A DNA stretch of 64,000 nt, taken from positions 1,178,001 to 1,242,000 of the forward strand of contig NZ_CP146284.1 of the NCBI RefSeq assembly GCF_023744375.2, in the 5' to 3' direction. Source of the DNA: Parabacteroides sp. AD58. Lineage in GTDB: Bacteria; Bacteroidota; Bacteroidia; Bacteroidales; Tannerellaceae. Under the pieces are notes generated by a model. It had not been told where the DNA came from. It saw nothing but the letters and a program-made list of their open reading frames with translations, and ran no database searches. How positions within the stretch are numbered: position 1 is the first letter of the stretch; every line of letters starts with the position of its first letter. Of the stretch, positions 1-7,870 are shown piece by piece. The position numbers and the translations under genes were made by a program.

Positions 1-302
1 TGGACGATTGGCTTTACTATGTCAAACTTAAGGCCAAGAGCATTAACAATACGAAGGAACAAATTAACTCCTGGCTCTACAGTGCCATTCATTATTTTTG
101 AGATATAAGACTTATTCGTTCCTACCCTTTTAGCCAGCTCACTTTGGGTTATTTTTTCTTGTTTGCGGGCTTCCTGTATAAGTTGCCCTATGCAATAAGA
201 ATATGCTTCTTGGCGGAATGCTTCACGCTCAGGAGATCCGACTTCGCCATACAATTTATCCAATACGGCATCCATACTATGTACATCTGGATTTGCTTGC
301 AT
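1..302 (-). CDS. XRE-family HTH antitoxin (HigA-like), C-terminus cut by window edge
   Basis: The minus strand from the ATG at 302 translates without a stop to the window edge, about 100 residues. After an N-terminal helix (DAVLDKLYGEVG) comes an HTH_3/XRE domain with the pattern ITQSELAKRVGTNKSYISKIMNG and then a hydrophobic VNLFLRIVNALGLKFDIV stretch. This arrangement is known for HigA/XRE antitoxins that sit downstream of their toxin gene. The 3' remnant of a RelE/HigB-type toxin overlaps its start by about 26 nt, as in intact operons of this type. The antitoxin may be an orphan here because its toxin is broken. It could instead be an ordinary small XRE regulator. Confidence 0.75.
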   Translation of the reverse strand, partial: MQANPDVHSMDAVLDKLYGEVGSPEREAFRQEAYSYCIGQLIQEARKQEKITQSELAKRVGTNKSYISKIMNGTVEPGVNLFLRIVNALGLKFDIVKPIV

Positions 303-375
303 AATACTCTTTTTTTAGATTTAACGCTTTCTCTATTTCATTCTCGGGCGTTTTTGGATCAACGTAAAAATATGA
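277..375 (-). pseudogene. 3' remnant of RelE/HigB-type toxin gene
   Basis: Minus-strand reading gives a short stretch ending in KTPENEIEKALNLKKEYYASKS with its stop at 277-279. This is the recognisable C-terminal signature of HigB/RelE toxins (KTPxxEIEKAxxxKKEYL). In the same frame a stop lies at 394-396, and no upstream toxin body is present. From about 370 onward the DNA instead encodes, on the plus strand, an insertion-sequence fragment. I infer that insertion or deletion removed the N-terminal two thirds of the toxin. The right boundary is approximate. Confidence 0.55.
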
Positions 376-533
376 GGGGTAAATTCGATAAAATCAAATC
401 ATTATCAGTTATGGAAACCAACGGTTATCGTTTCCTTCTTCCGGAAGGGACATTGGATTATTTCATCATCTCAGATATAAAGGAAAGTAGTACCGACATT
501 GTCATTTTCCTGGAAGAGAAAAGGCCCAACTAA
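372..533 (+). pseudogene. Fragment of ISAon1-type transposase N-region protein
   Basis: This 53-codon reading frame contains FLLPEGTLDYFIISDIKES followed by IVIFLEEKRPN. That matches the start of the small ISAon1 transposase N-region protein common in Bacteroidales (LLPEG..EYF.I.D.KE....IHIYLEEKN). Full-length proteins are about 120 residues, so only the first part survives and the downstream transposase is absent. It lies against the broken toxin gene, so it is probably the trace of the event that truncated it. It could be translated, but I see no reason to expect function. Confidence 0.5.
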
Positions 534-554
534 TTAATAGTTGAGCCTTATAAG

Positions 555-629
555 TCGGGGTACCAGGATTCGAACCTGGGACCCCCTGCTCCCAAAGCAG
601 GTGCGCTAACCGGACTGCGCTACACCCCG
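555..629 (-). tRNA. tRNA-Pro(TGG)
   Basis: The minus strand folds as a cloverleaf: acceptor CGGGGTG paired with CACCCCG-type 3' arm, anticodon stem CCTGC/GCAGG around a loop TTTGGGA (anticodon TGG), and T arm with GGTTCGAATCC. The CCA is not encoded. It lies between the insertion-sequence remnant and ssb. tRNA genes are common integration sites, which fits the mobile-element traces to its left. Confidence 0.93.
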
Positions 630-960
630 TTTTGCTTTCATTGAGTGTTTGTTTGTTTCTCAATTGCGATGCAAAGGTACGACTTATTTTTGAACCTCCA
701 AACTTTTGACCAACTTTTTTTGAAATACTTTCTATCATTCTTAGTAATAATCTATAAATCAGAAGAATAAAAAATATATTTATTTTCATGGAAAACTATC
801 TTCTAATTTCAAGTGATATCACAGCTACCGGCTTACTCCGTCTTTCCATAATAGAAGTAGCACTTTCTTCAAGAAAAGGGCTGTGTTTTTCATTCGTTAG
901 ATTTGTCAAACTAACCAAATTTGTGTTTCTTTGTACATTCATTAAATCTAAAGTAACAAT
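630..960. other. Intergenic stretch upstream of ssb
   Basis: No convincing gene is visible. The reading frames here have low-complexity compositions with no family features. On the plus strand TAGATTTG at 898-905 fits the Bacteroidetes -7 consensus TAnnTTTG and lies 55 nt before ssb. No clear TTTG -33 element is found 19-21 nt upstream, so this is only a tentative ssb promoter. The rest is AT-rich sequence without repeats that I can recognise. Confidence 0.35.
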
Positions 961-1458
961 ATGTCTTTAAACAAAGTTATTCTTATCGGAAATGTGGGAA
1001 AAGATCCGGATGTCCGTTACTTCGACAGCGGTGCTGCCATAGCCAGCTTCCCACTCGCCACCTCTGAAAGAGGATACACCTTAGCTAATGGAACTGTTAT
1101 TCCTGAACGTACGGAGTGGCACAATATCGTAGTAAGAAGAGATTTAGTCTCTTTCGTTGAAAAATGGGTAAAAAAAGGCTCCGGTCTTTACGTAGAAGGG
1201 AAAATACGGACAAGAAACTATGATGACCAGAATGGCATCAAGCGCTATGTAACCGAAATCCATGCTGATCGTATTGAGTTTTACAACAATGGTTCGCGTC
1301 CTGCCGATTCATCAACAACGCAGGCAAGTACCAATACGGGAAACAATATGACTCAACCCGTACAACCTAACACCGGTTATCAGCAAGGAGGAACGACACT
1401 TCAGTCGCCCACTGCACCTTTTTCAGAATCAAATGAAGCGGATGACCTGCCATTTTGA
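961..1458 (+). CDS. ssb: Single-stranded DNA-binding protein
   Basis: The 165-residue product coats single-stranded DNA during replication, repair and recombination. Residues 1 to about 110 form the OB fold and begin MSLNKVILIGNVGKDPDVRYF, typical of bacterial SSB, with W37 in TEWHNIV and the YVEGKIRTRNY strand. A Gln/Asn/Thr-rich linker follows, and the chain ends in the acidic DDLPF tip that recruits partner proteins. It stands alone upstream of the gldE-gldD-PPTase run. Length and end motif show it is complete. Confidence 0.95.
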   Translation: MSLNKVILIGNVGKDPDVRYFDSGAAIASFPLATSERGYTLANGTVIPERTEWHNIVVRRDLVSFVEKWVKKGSGLYVEGKIRTRNYDDQNGIKRYVTEIHADRIEFYNNGSRPADSSTTQASTNTGNNMTQPVQPNTGYQQGGTTLQSPTAPFSESNEADDLPF

Positions 1459-1483
1459 TCATGTTTAACTAAAACTGTATTCC

Positions 1484-2824
1484 TTGGACTCAGATTATAT
1501 ATCAGAATTATTCCGCCAGGTGAATGTGCAGGATTTGACAACAGGTCCTGCCATTGCCCTGGCACTGGCAATATTACTTTTATTTGCCTCTGGCTTCATT
1601 TCGGCCTCCGAAGTTGCTTTTTTCTCCTTAGAACCCAACGACATCAACCGGATCAAAGAAGGAAATCATCCTTCTGATTCCGTAATCCTCGATTTACTCA
1701 ACAAATCCGAGTATCTGTTGGCGACCATCCTGATAGCCAATAATTTTGTCAACGTGGCCATTGTCATGTTATGTACGTATGGTATTAATGAATGGCTGGA
1801 CTTCTCGAATGTACCCATGCTTGGATTTATCTTGGAAACAATTGTCCTGACATTTCTCTTGCTGCTATTCGGGGAGATCATGCCTAAAATATACGCAAAG
1901 CAAAATGCCTTGTCTTTCATCCATAAGGCTGCTCCTACCTTGCTGACTCTTCGCAAGTTCTGTAAACCTCTGGCTGCATTACTGGTTCATTCAACTTCTA
2001 CTATCAACAAATCATTAGGCAAAAAGAAATATGATATTTCGGTAGACGAATTAAGCAAAGCTCTTGAACTGACTTCCAAAGCTATTCCGGAAGAAAAAGA
2101 GATGCTGGCTGAAATCATCAAGTTCTATAACAAGACTGCCGATGAGATCATGACTTCGCGCCTGGACATGGAAGATCTCGATATCAAGGCCAATTTCAAG
2201 GAAGTCATCGATACGATTATCAAATGCGGTTATTCACGTATTCCGGTTTATTCCGGAACGGAAGACAATATCAAAGGTATCTTGTACATCAAAGACCTCC
2301 TGCCCTATCTGGAAAAGCCTGAAACCTTCCGGTGGCAAAGTCTGATCAGACCGGCCTACTTTGTGCCCGAGACGAAAAAGATTGACGACCTGCTGGAAGA
2401 GTTCCGGACCAATAAAATACACATGGCCATCGTAGTGGATGAGTTTGGAGGTACTTCGGGTATCGTAACCATGGAAGATATTCTGGAAGAAATTGTCGGT
2501 GAAATTTCAGACGAATATGATGAGGATGAAAAACAGTACATCCGACTGGCCGACGGCAGTTATATCTTTGAAGCAAAAATCCAGCTTACGGATTTCTTCC
2601 GGGCTACTGATACGGATCCGGCCGACTTCGAAAAGATCACTGAAGAAGTGGAGACTTTGGCTGGATTACTGCTTGAAATCAAAGGAGACTTTCCACGTCG
2701 GCGGGAAGTTATTGAATACAAGAACTATCGTTTCCAAATATTGGAGATGGACAATCGCCGCATTCTGAAAGTAAAATTCAACCTGATCAATCCGGCAGAA
2801 GATGGCAAAGAAGAAGAGAAATAA
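1484..2824 (+). CDS. gldE: GldE, CNNM/CorC-family membrane protein
   Basis: This 446-residue integral membrane protein has an N-terminal DUF21 region with hydrophobic segments near residues 18-42, 85-105 and 112-132. A CBS pair follows at about 215-330 (YSRIPVY, GILYIKDLL, MAIVVDEFGGTSGIVTMEDILEEIVGEI), and a CorC_HlyC domain ends the chain. The family is known as gliding-motility-associated GldE in Bacteroidota and is related to Mg/Co efflux proteins. Gut Bacteroidales keep it although they do not glide, so its role here is probably envelope or ion homeostasis. The apparent start is TTG at 1484, because no in-frame ATG lies before the first membrane segment. gldD overlaps its end by 23 nt. 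Confidence 0.88.
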   Translation: MDSDYISELFRQVNVQDLTTGPAIALALAILLLFASGFISASEVAFFSLEPNDINRIKEGNHPSDSVILDLLNKSEYLLATILIANNFVNVAIVMLCTYGINEWLDFSNVPMLGFILETIVLTFLLLLFGEIMPKIYAKQNALSFIHKAAPTLLTLRKFCKPLAALLVHSTSTINKSLGKKKYDISVDELSKALELTSKAIPEEKEMLAEIIKFYNKTADEIMTSRLDMEDLDIKANFKEVIDTIIKCGYSRIPVYSGTEDNIKGILYIKDLLPYLEKPETFRWQSLIRPAYFVPETKKIDDLLEEFRTNKIHMAIVVDEFGGTSGIVTMEDILEEIVGEISDEYDEDEKQYIRLADGSYIFEAKIQLTDFFRATDTDPADFEKITEEVETLAGLLLEIKGDFPRRREVIEYKNYRFQILEMDNRRILKVKFNLINPAEDGKEEEK

Positions 2825-3389
2825 GAGCGCGGTAACGGCCGCAGGACTGTATTTATCTTTGATTTTGCTGGCCGGTTGTACCAACTACAGCCCAAAGCCA
2901 CGGGGATATTTTCGGATTGAACCGCAAAAGGCAGTTTATACGCCGTTGGAAATGCCAGACCTGCCCTATTCTTTCGAGTGTTCCCAAGAAGCGAAGGTTG
3001 ATTCAACTGCCCTGAAGGAAAGAAAAGGATGGATGAACCTCATGTATCCCGAGCTGCATGCCACGATTTATTGCAGTTACGAGGAAGGAAAACCTGTTGA
3101 ACAATTCCTGCAGGACAGTTATAAGCTGGTCGACAGGCAACAGCGCATCCAGGATATGCAAGAAAAAGTCTTCGAAAATCCGGAGAAACAGGTATATGGT
3201 TCGTTGTTCCTCTTAAAAGGAGACTGTATCTCTCCTATTCAGTTCCATCTGACAGACAGCACCAGTCATTTTTTCCGAGGCGCCGTGTATTACGCATTCG
3301 AACCAAAAGCCGATTCCATTGCTCCGGTTACCCAATATCTGATTCAGGATGTCATGCACCTGATGGAAACTTTTAATTGGAAAGAATAG
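2802..3389 (+). CDS. gldD: GldD-like lipoprotein
   Basis: The 195-residue product has a basic N-terminus, a hydrophobic segment and the lipobox LAGC with Cys26, so it is an exported lipoprotein. The body begins PRGYFRIEPQKAVY and contains PDLPYSFECS, typical of the GldD family. GldD is essential for gliding in Flavobacterium. In gut Bacteroidales it is conserved without gliding, and its role is unknown. Its start lies inside the end of gldE and the PPTase gene begins 2 nt after its stop, so the three genes are very likely cotranscribed and translationally coupled. Confidence 0.88.
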   Translation: MAKKKRNKSAVTAAGLYLSLILLAGCTNYSPKPRGYFRIEPQKAVYTPLEMPDLPYSFECSQEAKVDSTALKERKGWMNLMYPELHATIYCSYEEGKPVEQFLQDSYKLVDRQQRIQDMQEKVFENPEKQVYGSLFLLKGDCISPIQFHLTDSTSHFFRGAVYYAFEPKADSIAPVTQYLIQDVMHLMETFNWKE

Positions 3390-3391
3390 AT

Positions 3392-4018
3392 ATGTCCGTT
3401 TTATCAATTGTACCGCCCGTTGGCATTTGGAAGATGGAAGAAACGACCGAAGAAATGTGGTATCTCCTCCAGCACCAAGCCTGGTATCAGCTGGAATTCA
3501 GTCGGCTTAAAGCGGAACAGCGCCAGAAGGAATGGCTCGCCACCCGCTTGTTGCTGAAAGAAATGCTCGGACACGAAGCCATTATTCATCATCATCCGAA
3601 CGGAGCTCCTTTCCTATCTGAAACGGAAAAGAAGCAGATCAGTATCTCGCACACCAAAGATTTTGTTGCCATCATGCTAACAGATGTCACCCACATAGCA
3701 GGGATTGATATCGAATACCGGTCAGAGCGCGTCCGGAAAGTCAGAAGCCGGTTTCTCAATGCCGAAGAAGAACTATTCATTGATCCGGCTCACGAAACAG
3801 AACATCTGCTTATCTGCTGGTGTGCGAAAGAGACCTTATACAAAATAATAAACCGGCAGGAAGTGGACTCCTGCCGGCATTTACATATTCAGCCTTTCTC
3901 CTACGCAGAACAAGGCACACTGATTGCCTTCGATACCTGTAGTGAATCGCCCAAGCACGTTGTTCTTCAGTATCGCGTAGAGAAAGATTTCGTCATTACT
4001 TGGGTAAAGAATTCCTGA
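3392..4018 (+). CDS. 4'-phosphopantetheinyl transferase superfamily protein
   Basis: Transfers the phosphopantetheine arm of CoA to a carrier protein. Visible motifs are SHT at 86-88, GIDIE at 104-108 (Mg-binding acidic residues) and WCAKETLYKI from 143 (the WxxKEAxxK helix), which together define the Sfp/HetI superfamily. The ATG at 3392 starts 2 nt after the gldD stop; an upstream in-frame TTG at 3377 would overlap gldD and is less likely. The position after gldE-gldD is conserved in Bacteroidota. The target carrier protein cannot be deduced from the sequence. Confidence 0.85.
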   Translation: MSVLSIVPPVGIWKMEETTEEMWYLLQHQAWYQLEFSRLKAEQRQKEWLATRLLLKEMLGHEAIIHHHPNGAPFLSETEKKQISISHTKDFVAIMLTDVTHIAGIDIEYRSERVRKVRSRFLNAEEELFIDPAHETEHLLICWCAKETLYKIINRQEVDSCRHLHIQPFSYAEQGTLIAFDTCSESPKHVVLQYRVEKDFVITWVKNS

Positions 4019-4762
4019 TCAGCGCTGCCAGATTTCCCAAGCGGCAAAGGCTTGCAGCAGCAGCATCTCCAAACCATTCTTAACGACAGCACCCTGTTCC
4101 TTTCCTTTACGCATGAACAAGGTTTCATCCGGATTATAGAGTAAATCATACAACAGATGATCCGGTGTCAGTAATTCATACGGGATATTCGGACAAGCAT
4201 CTACATTCGGAAACATGCCTAACGGAGTTGTATTGACAATAACCTTATACTGCTCCATGACTTCCGGAGTAATCTCTTCATACGTAATGCAATATTCCTT
4301 CTTGGTACGAGAAACGAAAGTAGAGCCAACGCCCAATTGCTTCAAACCCTGAGCTACAGCTTTGGAAGCACCTCCTGTTCCCAAAATCAAGGCTTTCGTG
4401 TGCTTTTCTGTCAGCAGTGGTTCAATAGACTGCTTGAAACCGATAATATCCGAATTATAACCCACCAGTTTGGTCTTTCCAAAAAGACCTTTCGTAAACT
4501 TGATCACGTTTACGGCGCCTATCAGACGGGCGTCTTCATCCAGATCATCCAAATACGGTATTACTTGTTCTTTATAAGGTATCGTCACATTCAGACCGTT
4601 CAGTTCCGGATTTTCTTTCAATACTTCTTTAAAGTCCTTAATCGTCGGAATTTCGAAATTAAGGTATCGGGCATCGATTTTCTCCGATTCAAACTTCTGG
4701 TTAAAGTAGTTGCAGGAAAAAGAATGTCCCAACGGATATCCTATCAAACCATACTTCTGCAT
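4019..4762 (-). CDS. aroE: Shikimate dehydrogenase
   Basis: Reduces 3-dehydroshikimate to shikimate with NADPH in aromatic amino acid synthesis. The N-terminal substrate domain carries GYPLGHSFS (residues 8-16) and NVTIPYKE with catalytic Lys64, and Asp105 lies in GYNSDIIGF. The Rossmann loop is GTGGASKA at 128-135. At 247 residues it is the compact form common in Bacteroidales. Its stop abuts the PPTase stop, so the two operons converge with no gap. It is last in the phoH-purC-menG-aroE run. Confidence 0.93.
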   Translation of the reverse strand: MQKYGLIGYPLGHSFSCNYFNQKFESEKIDARYLNFEIPTIKDFKEVLKENPELNGLNVTIPYKEQVIPYLDDLDEDARLIGAVNVIKFTKGLFGKTKLVGYNSDIIGFKQSIEPLLTEKHTKALILGTGGASKAVAQGLKQLGVGSTFVSRTKKEYCITYEEITPEVMEQYKVIVNTTPLGMFPNVDACPNIPYELLTPDHLLYDLLYNPDETLFMRKGKEQGAVVKNGLEMLLLQAFAAWEIWQR

Positions 4763-4775
4763 AACTAATCTATTA

Positions 4776-5516
4776 TTATTTAGTTCCTGTGTATAACGAA
4801 CATATTCCGAAAGTTAAAGTACGCGCTTTCGCCTCTTTGTATCCGACTCTGGTTAACAAATCAGTCATTACCTTACCTTGCGGAACTACTTGTATTGACG
4901 CTGGTAAATAATCGTATGCAGCCTTTTCCTTCGAGACAAACCGACCGACCGTCGGGATGACCACCTTCGAATAAAGCTGATAAAGCTGCTTCATCGGCAA
5001 TGATTCGGGTGTGGAAAGTTCGAGAATCATCAGGTGCCCTCCGGGTTTCGTTACCCGGTACATTTCCCGCAATCCTTTTTCTATGTCCTCGAAGTTCCGT
5101 ACACCGAAGGCAGCCGTCACTGCATCAAATGTATTATCAGCAAATGTCAATGCGGTGCAATCCTGGTATTCGAATGAGACATGATCTTGCAAGCCGGCCT
5201 CTTTCACCTTCTGCCGTCCTACTTCCATCATACCTTCCGATATATCTGCACCGATAATTGTTTCTGCGTGCAGTTGTTTCTGCATCGCAATAGCCAAATC
5301 CCCAGTTCCCGTCGCAATATCCAAGATCTGCTTCGGTGAATAAGGGCGCAGAAAGTGAATCCCCTTTCTGCGCCACCCTTTATCAAAACCGAATGACAAT
5401 GTATGGTTCAGCAAATCATATTTTCCGGCGATCGCGTCAAACATACGTCTGACCTGTACTCCTTTATGTTCATCCTGATTGTAGGGTAAAATCTTTTCCG
5501 AACCGTACTGTGTCAT
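4776..5516 (-). CDS. ubiE: Demethylmenaquinone methyltransferase (UbiE/MenG)
   Basis: An S-adenosylmethionine-dependent methyltransferase that converts demethylmenaquinone to menaquinone. The SAM-binding motif ILDIATGTGDLA is at residues 64-75, followed by GADISEGMM. The NTLSFG-like NHTLSFGFDKGWRRK region near 38-52 and the GVRNFEDIEKGL motif are both typical of UbiE. Because Bacteroidales make menaquinone and not ubiquinone, MenG is the relevant activity. It sits 12 nt downstream of purC and 13 nt upstream of aroE, so cotranscription is likely. Confidence 0.93.
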   Translation of the reverse strand: MTQYGSEKILPYNQDEHKGVQVRRMFDAIAGKYDLLNHTLSFGFDKGWRRKGIHFLRPYSPKQILDIATGTGDLAIAMQKQLHAETIIGADISEGMMEVGRQKVKEAGLQDHVSFEYQDCTALTFADNTFDAVTAAFGVRNFEDIEKGLREMYRVTKPGGHLMILELSTPESLPMKQLYQLYSKVVIPTVGRFVSKEKAAYDYLPASIQVVPQGKVMTDLLTRVGYKEAKARTLTFGICSLYTGTK

Positions 5517-5528
5517 ATCGTCATTTTC

Positions 5529-6479
5529 TTATCGTTTGTTCAAATATTCAGTTACATTCTTTTCGATACGCTGAGCCAGGTTATCGGTATCTTCCTTCAC
5601 GAAAGTTTCACCGGTAATGTGTTCATACAACTCAATGTAACGATTGCTGATGCCTTCTACAATTTCAGGAGTCATTTCCGGAACTGTCTGTCCGGCCTTG
5701 CCCTGGAATCCGTTATCCATCAACCATTCACGAACGAATTCTTTTGAAAGCTGCTTCTGCGGTTCGCCTTTGGCAAAGCGGTCTTCGTATCCTTCCAGGT
5801 AGAAGTAACGAGAAGAGTCCGGTGTATGGATTTCGTCCATCAGATAGATTTCACCGTTGTGCTTACCGAATTCGTATTTGGTATCAACCAGAATCAAGCC
5901 GCGTTTTTCAGCGATTTCACTACCTCTCTTGAATAAAGCCAAAGTATATTTTTCCAACAAAGCATATTCTTCCGGTGTAGCCAAACCACGGGCCAGGATT
6001 TCTTCCTTCGAGATATCCTGATCGTGCTCTCCGATTTCAGCTTTGGTAGTCGGGGTAATGATCGGTTCCGGGAAACGCTGGTTCTCACGCATGCCTTCCG
6101 GAAGCTTTACGCCGCAGATTTCACGCACACCACTCTTGTAAGCACGCCAGGCGCTTCCGCACAAATAACCACGGACAATCATTTCTACCGGGAATCCTTC
6201 GCAACGTACACCGACTGTTACCATCGGATCGGGAGTAGCCAACTTCCAGTTCGGGCAAATATCCGTTGTTGCATCCAGGAACTTGGCAGCAATCTGGTTC
6301 AACATCTGTCCCTTGAACGGAATACCTTCAGGCAGAATAACGTCGAATGCCGAAATACGGTCGGTAGCTACCATGACCAGTAAATCGTCACCTACACTGT
6401 ACACATCACGTACTTTACCATGATAAACACTCTTCTGACCTGGAAAGTGAAAATCTGTTTTTACTAAAGCTGTTTTCAT
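5529..6479 (-). CDS. purC: Phosphoribosylaminoimidazole-succinocarboxamide synthase
   Basis: The SAICAR synthetase of purine synthesis, condensing CAIR with aspartate using ATP. It has GKVRDVY and TDRISAFDV near the N-terminus, then [23 protein letters not shown] and the aspartate-binding [20 protein letters not shown] and [12 protein letters not shown] follow. At 316 residues it is the long, yeast-like version common in Bacteroidota. It lies 3 nt after phoH and 12 nt before menG on the same strand. Confidence 0.95.
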   Translation of the reverse strand: MKTALVKTDFHFPGQKSVYHGKVRDVYSVGDDLLVMVATDRISAFDVILPEGIPFKGQMLNQIAAKFLDATTDICPNWKLATPDPMVTVGVRCEGFPVEMIVRGYLCGSAWRAYKSGVREICGVKLPEGMRENQRFPEPIITPTTKAEIGEHDQDISKEEILARGLATPEEYALLEKYTLALFKRGSEIAEKRGLILVDTKYEFGKHNGEIYLMDEIHTPDSSRYFYLEGYEDRFAKGEPQKQLSKEFVREWLMDNGFQGKAGQTVPEMTPEIVEGISNRYIELYEHITGETFVKEDTDNLAQRIEKNVTEYLNKR

Positions 6480-6482
6480 AAC

Positions 6483-7472
6483 TTAATCTATTTTATTTTC
6501 TGTATGACTTGTATCCTTTTTTGCAGCACGAAGCTTACTCTTGTCAAACTTGTCGTAAGCCTCCACAATACGCTGTACCAGCTTGTGCCGTACAATATCT
6601 TTCTTGTTGAATTCTACCCGTCCGATGCCCGGCACATTCTTCAACACGCCCATCGCTTCCTTCAATCCGGAAGTAACCGAGGCCGGCAAATCGATCTGTG
6701 TCATATCGCCCGTCACAATCATCTTGGCATTCATGCCGAGACGTGTCAGAAACATCTTGATCTGATGGGTGGTCGTGTTCTGGGCTTCGTCCAGGATAAT
6801 GACGGCATCATTAAGGGTTCGCCCACGCATAAAAGCCAAAGGGGCAATCTGGATGACATTGTTTTCCATATATTCCTTCAGCTTGACAGCCGGAATCATA
6901 TCTTGCAAGGCATCATAGAGCGGTTGCAAGTACGGATCGAGTTTGTCTTTCATCTCTCCGGGCAGGAATCCCAGCTTCTCTCCCGCTTCCACCGCCGGAC
7001 GGCTCAGGATGATCTTGCGCACTTCCTTATTCTTCAGGGCTTTCACGGCAAGGGCTATGGCCACAAAGGTTTTTCCCGATCCGGCAGGCCCCGTCGCAAA
7101 GACCAGGTCGTTTTCCTCGAATGCCTTGACCAGCAGTTGCTGGTTTTCGGTCCGTGCGGTAATGGGTTTGCCATTCATCCCGTGGATAATCAGATTTTCC
7201 TGTTTGACTACGGTCGGTCCTTTTCCCTTAATAATGTCGATGATGACTTCCTCGCTCAGCGAGTTGAATTCTTCGCAGTACTTTTCAATTTCACGAATCT
7301 TCTTTAAAAACAGTTCCGATTCCTCTTCATCACCAATTACTTTCATCACGTTGCCTCTGGCCACAATCCGAAGTTTGGGAAACAGCGTCTTGATGAGCTG
7401 CATATTGCTGTTATTCACACCATAAAATATGACCGGATCAACCGTCTCAAGAATATAAATTCGTTCAATCAT
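6483..7472 (-). CDS. phoH: PhoH-like ATPase (YbeZ family)
   Basis: A cytoplasmic P-loop ATPase of 329 residues with Walker A GPAGSGKT at 128-135 and Walker B VIILDEAQN at 225-233, plus the PhoH signature RPAVEAGEKLGFLPG. An N-terminal KH-like segment (about 20-90) fits the YbeZ/PhoL subgroup, which is linked to RNA and ribosome metabolism. It starts the phoH-purC-menG-aroE run. Two copies of TAATTTTG on the minus strand (at 7527-7534 and 7547-7554) fit the -7 consensus upstream of it. Confidence 0.92.
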   Translation of the reverse strand: MIERIYILETVDPVIFYGVNNSNMQLIKTLFPKLRIVARGNVMKVIGDEEESELFLKKIREIEKYCEEFNSLSEEVIIDIIKGKGPTVVKQENLIIHGMNGKPITARTENQQLLVKAFEENDLVFATGPAGSGKTFVAIALAVKALKNKEVRKIILSRPAVEAGEKLGFLPGEMKDKLDPYLQPLYDALQDMIPAVKLKEYMENNVIQIAPLAFMRGRTLNDAVIILDEAQNTTTHQIKMFLTRLGMNAKMIVTGDMTQIDLPASVTSGLKEAMGVLKNVPGIGRVEFNKKDIVRHKLVQRIVEAYDKFDKSKLRAAKKDTSHTENKID

Positions 7473-7526
7473 TCAGTTTTTATTTTAGTTAGAAAGAAAT
7501 GCACGTTGCTTTCTTTTTTGAATAGG

Positions 7527-7554
7527 CAAAATTAAAAATAAATTTCCAAAATTA
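7527..7554 (-). promoter_or_regulatory. Possible phoH operon promoter (two -7 boxes)
   Basis: The minus strand carries TAATTTTG at 7527-7534 and again at 7547-7554. Both fit TAnnTTTG, 20 bp apart and 55-82 nt upstream of phoH. A TTTG at the usual 19-21 nt upstream spacing is not clear for either, so this is tentative. Confidence 0.3.
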
Positions 7555-7696
7555 GTCGCTTCCGGATGGAATATTCCGTAGTGTCGCCGATGTGGTTCGG
7601 ATAAGGATTTATGGCAGAGAAAGAAATAAGAGTTTTGGAAGAAAGAGAAGCAATTAGCATTTTTATAAGGAGACGCAGTGTTGCGTCAACCCATAG

Positions 7697-7779
7697 CGCA
7701 ATTAAGCGAAAACACCGTTCGCAATTAAGCGAAGACATCGTTCGCAATGGGGCGAAGACCGCCTTCGCTTACTTAGTGG
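7697..7779. repeat. 23-bp tandem repeat array (short copy)
   Basis: Three 23-bp units begin CGCAATTAAGCGAA or CGCAATGGGGCGAA at 7697, 7720 and 7743, followed by a degenerate fourth. The period equals that of the longer array at 10568-10727. Both arrays lie just downstream of a DUF4469 stop codon: here the remnant at 7780-7812, there the intact gene at 10731. The surrounding 7555-7696 DNA contains no gene I can support. Confidence 0.7.
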
Positions 7780-7812
7780 TTATTCAACTTTCAATGGCAC
7801 CGGGCAAACAAG
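7780..7812 (-). pseudogene. Last codons of a second DUF4469 gene
   Basis: The minus strand encodes LVCPVPLKVE followed by a stop at 7780-7782. The intact DUF4469 gene at 10731-11480 ends LVCPVTLKVE. Each is preceded on the genome (lower coordinates) by a 23-bp repeat array. Everything upstream of these codons is missing and is replaced by the terminator of the neighbouring beta-barrel gene, so I infer deletion of most of a second gene copy. The match is short, but the position and repeat context support it. Confidence 0.6.
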
Positions 7813-7825
7813 AATATGAGAATTT

Positions 7826-7860
7826 AGAATAAGGTATCAGCAAACGAGATACCTTATTCT
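7826..7860 (-). terminator. Hairpin after the beta-barrel gene
   Basis: A perfect 13-bp inverted repeat (AGAATAAGGTATC / GATACCTTATTCT) with a 9-nt loop lies 10 nt beyond the stop of the gene ending at 7871. This is the expected place for its terminator. Confidence 0.7.
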
Positions 7861-7870
7861 TTATCAATCT

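Noticed and set aside
144..371. Plus-strand open frame continuing upstream of the insertion-sequence fragment
   Set aside because: It is antisense to the XRE antitoxin and toxin remnant; only the part from about 372 shows family features.
788..970. 60-codon plus-strand frame before ssb
   Set aside because: No family features, overlaps the ssb start and probably covers its promoter.
7697..7779. CRISPR array
   Set aside because: Units are contiguous at 23 bp with no spacers, and no cas genes are present; the same applies to 10568-10727.
7611..7832. 73-codon plus-strand frame between phoH and the beta-barrel gene
   Set aside because: It runs through the 23-bp repeats and the DUF4469 remnant in antisense; its coding look comes from the repeats.
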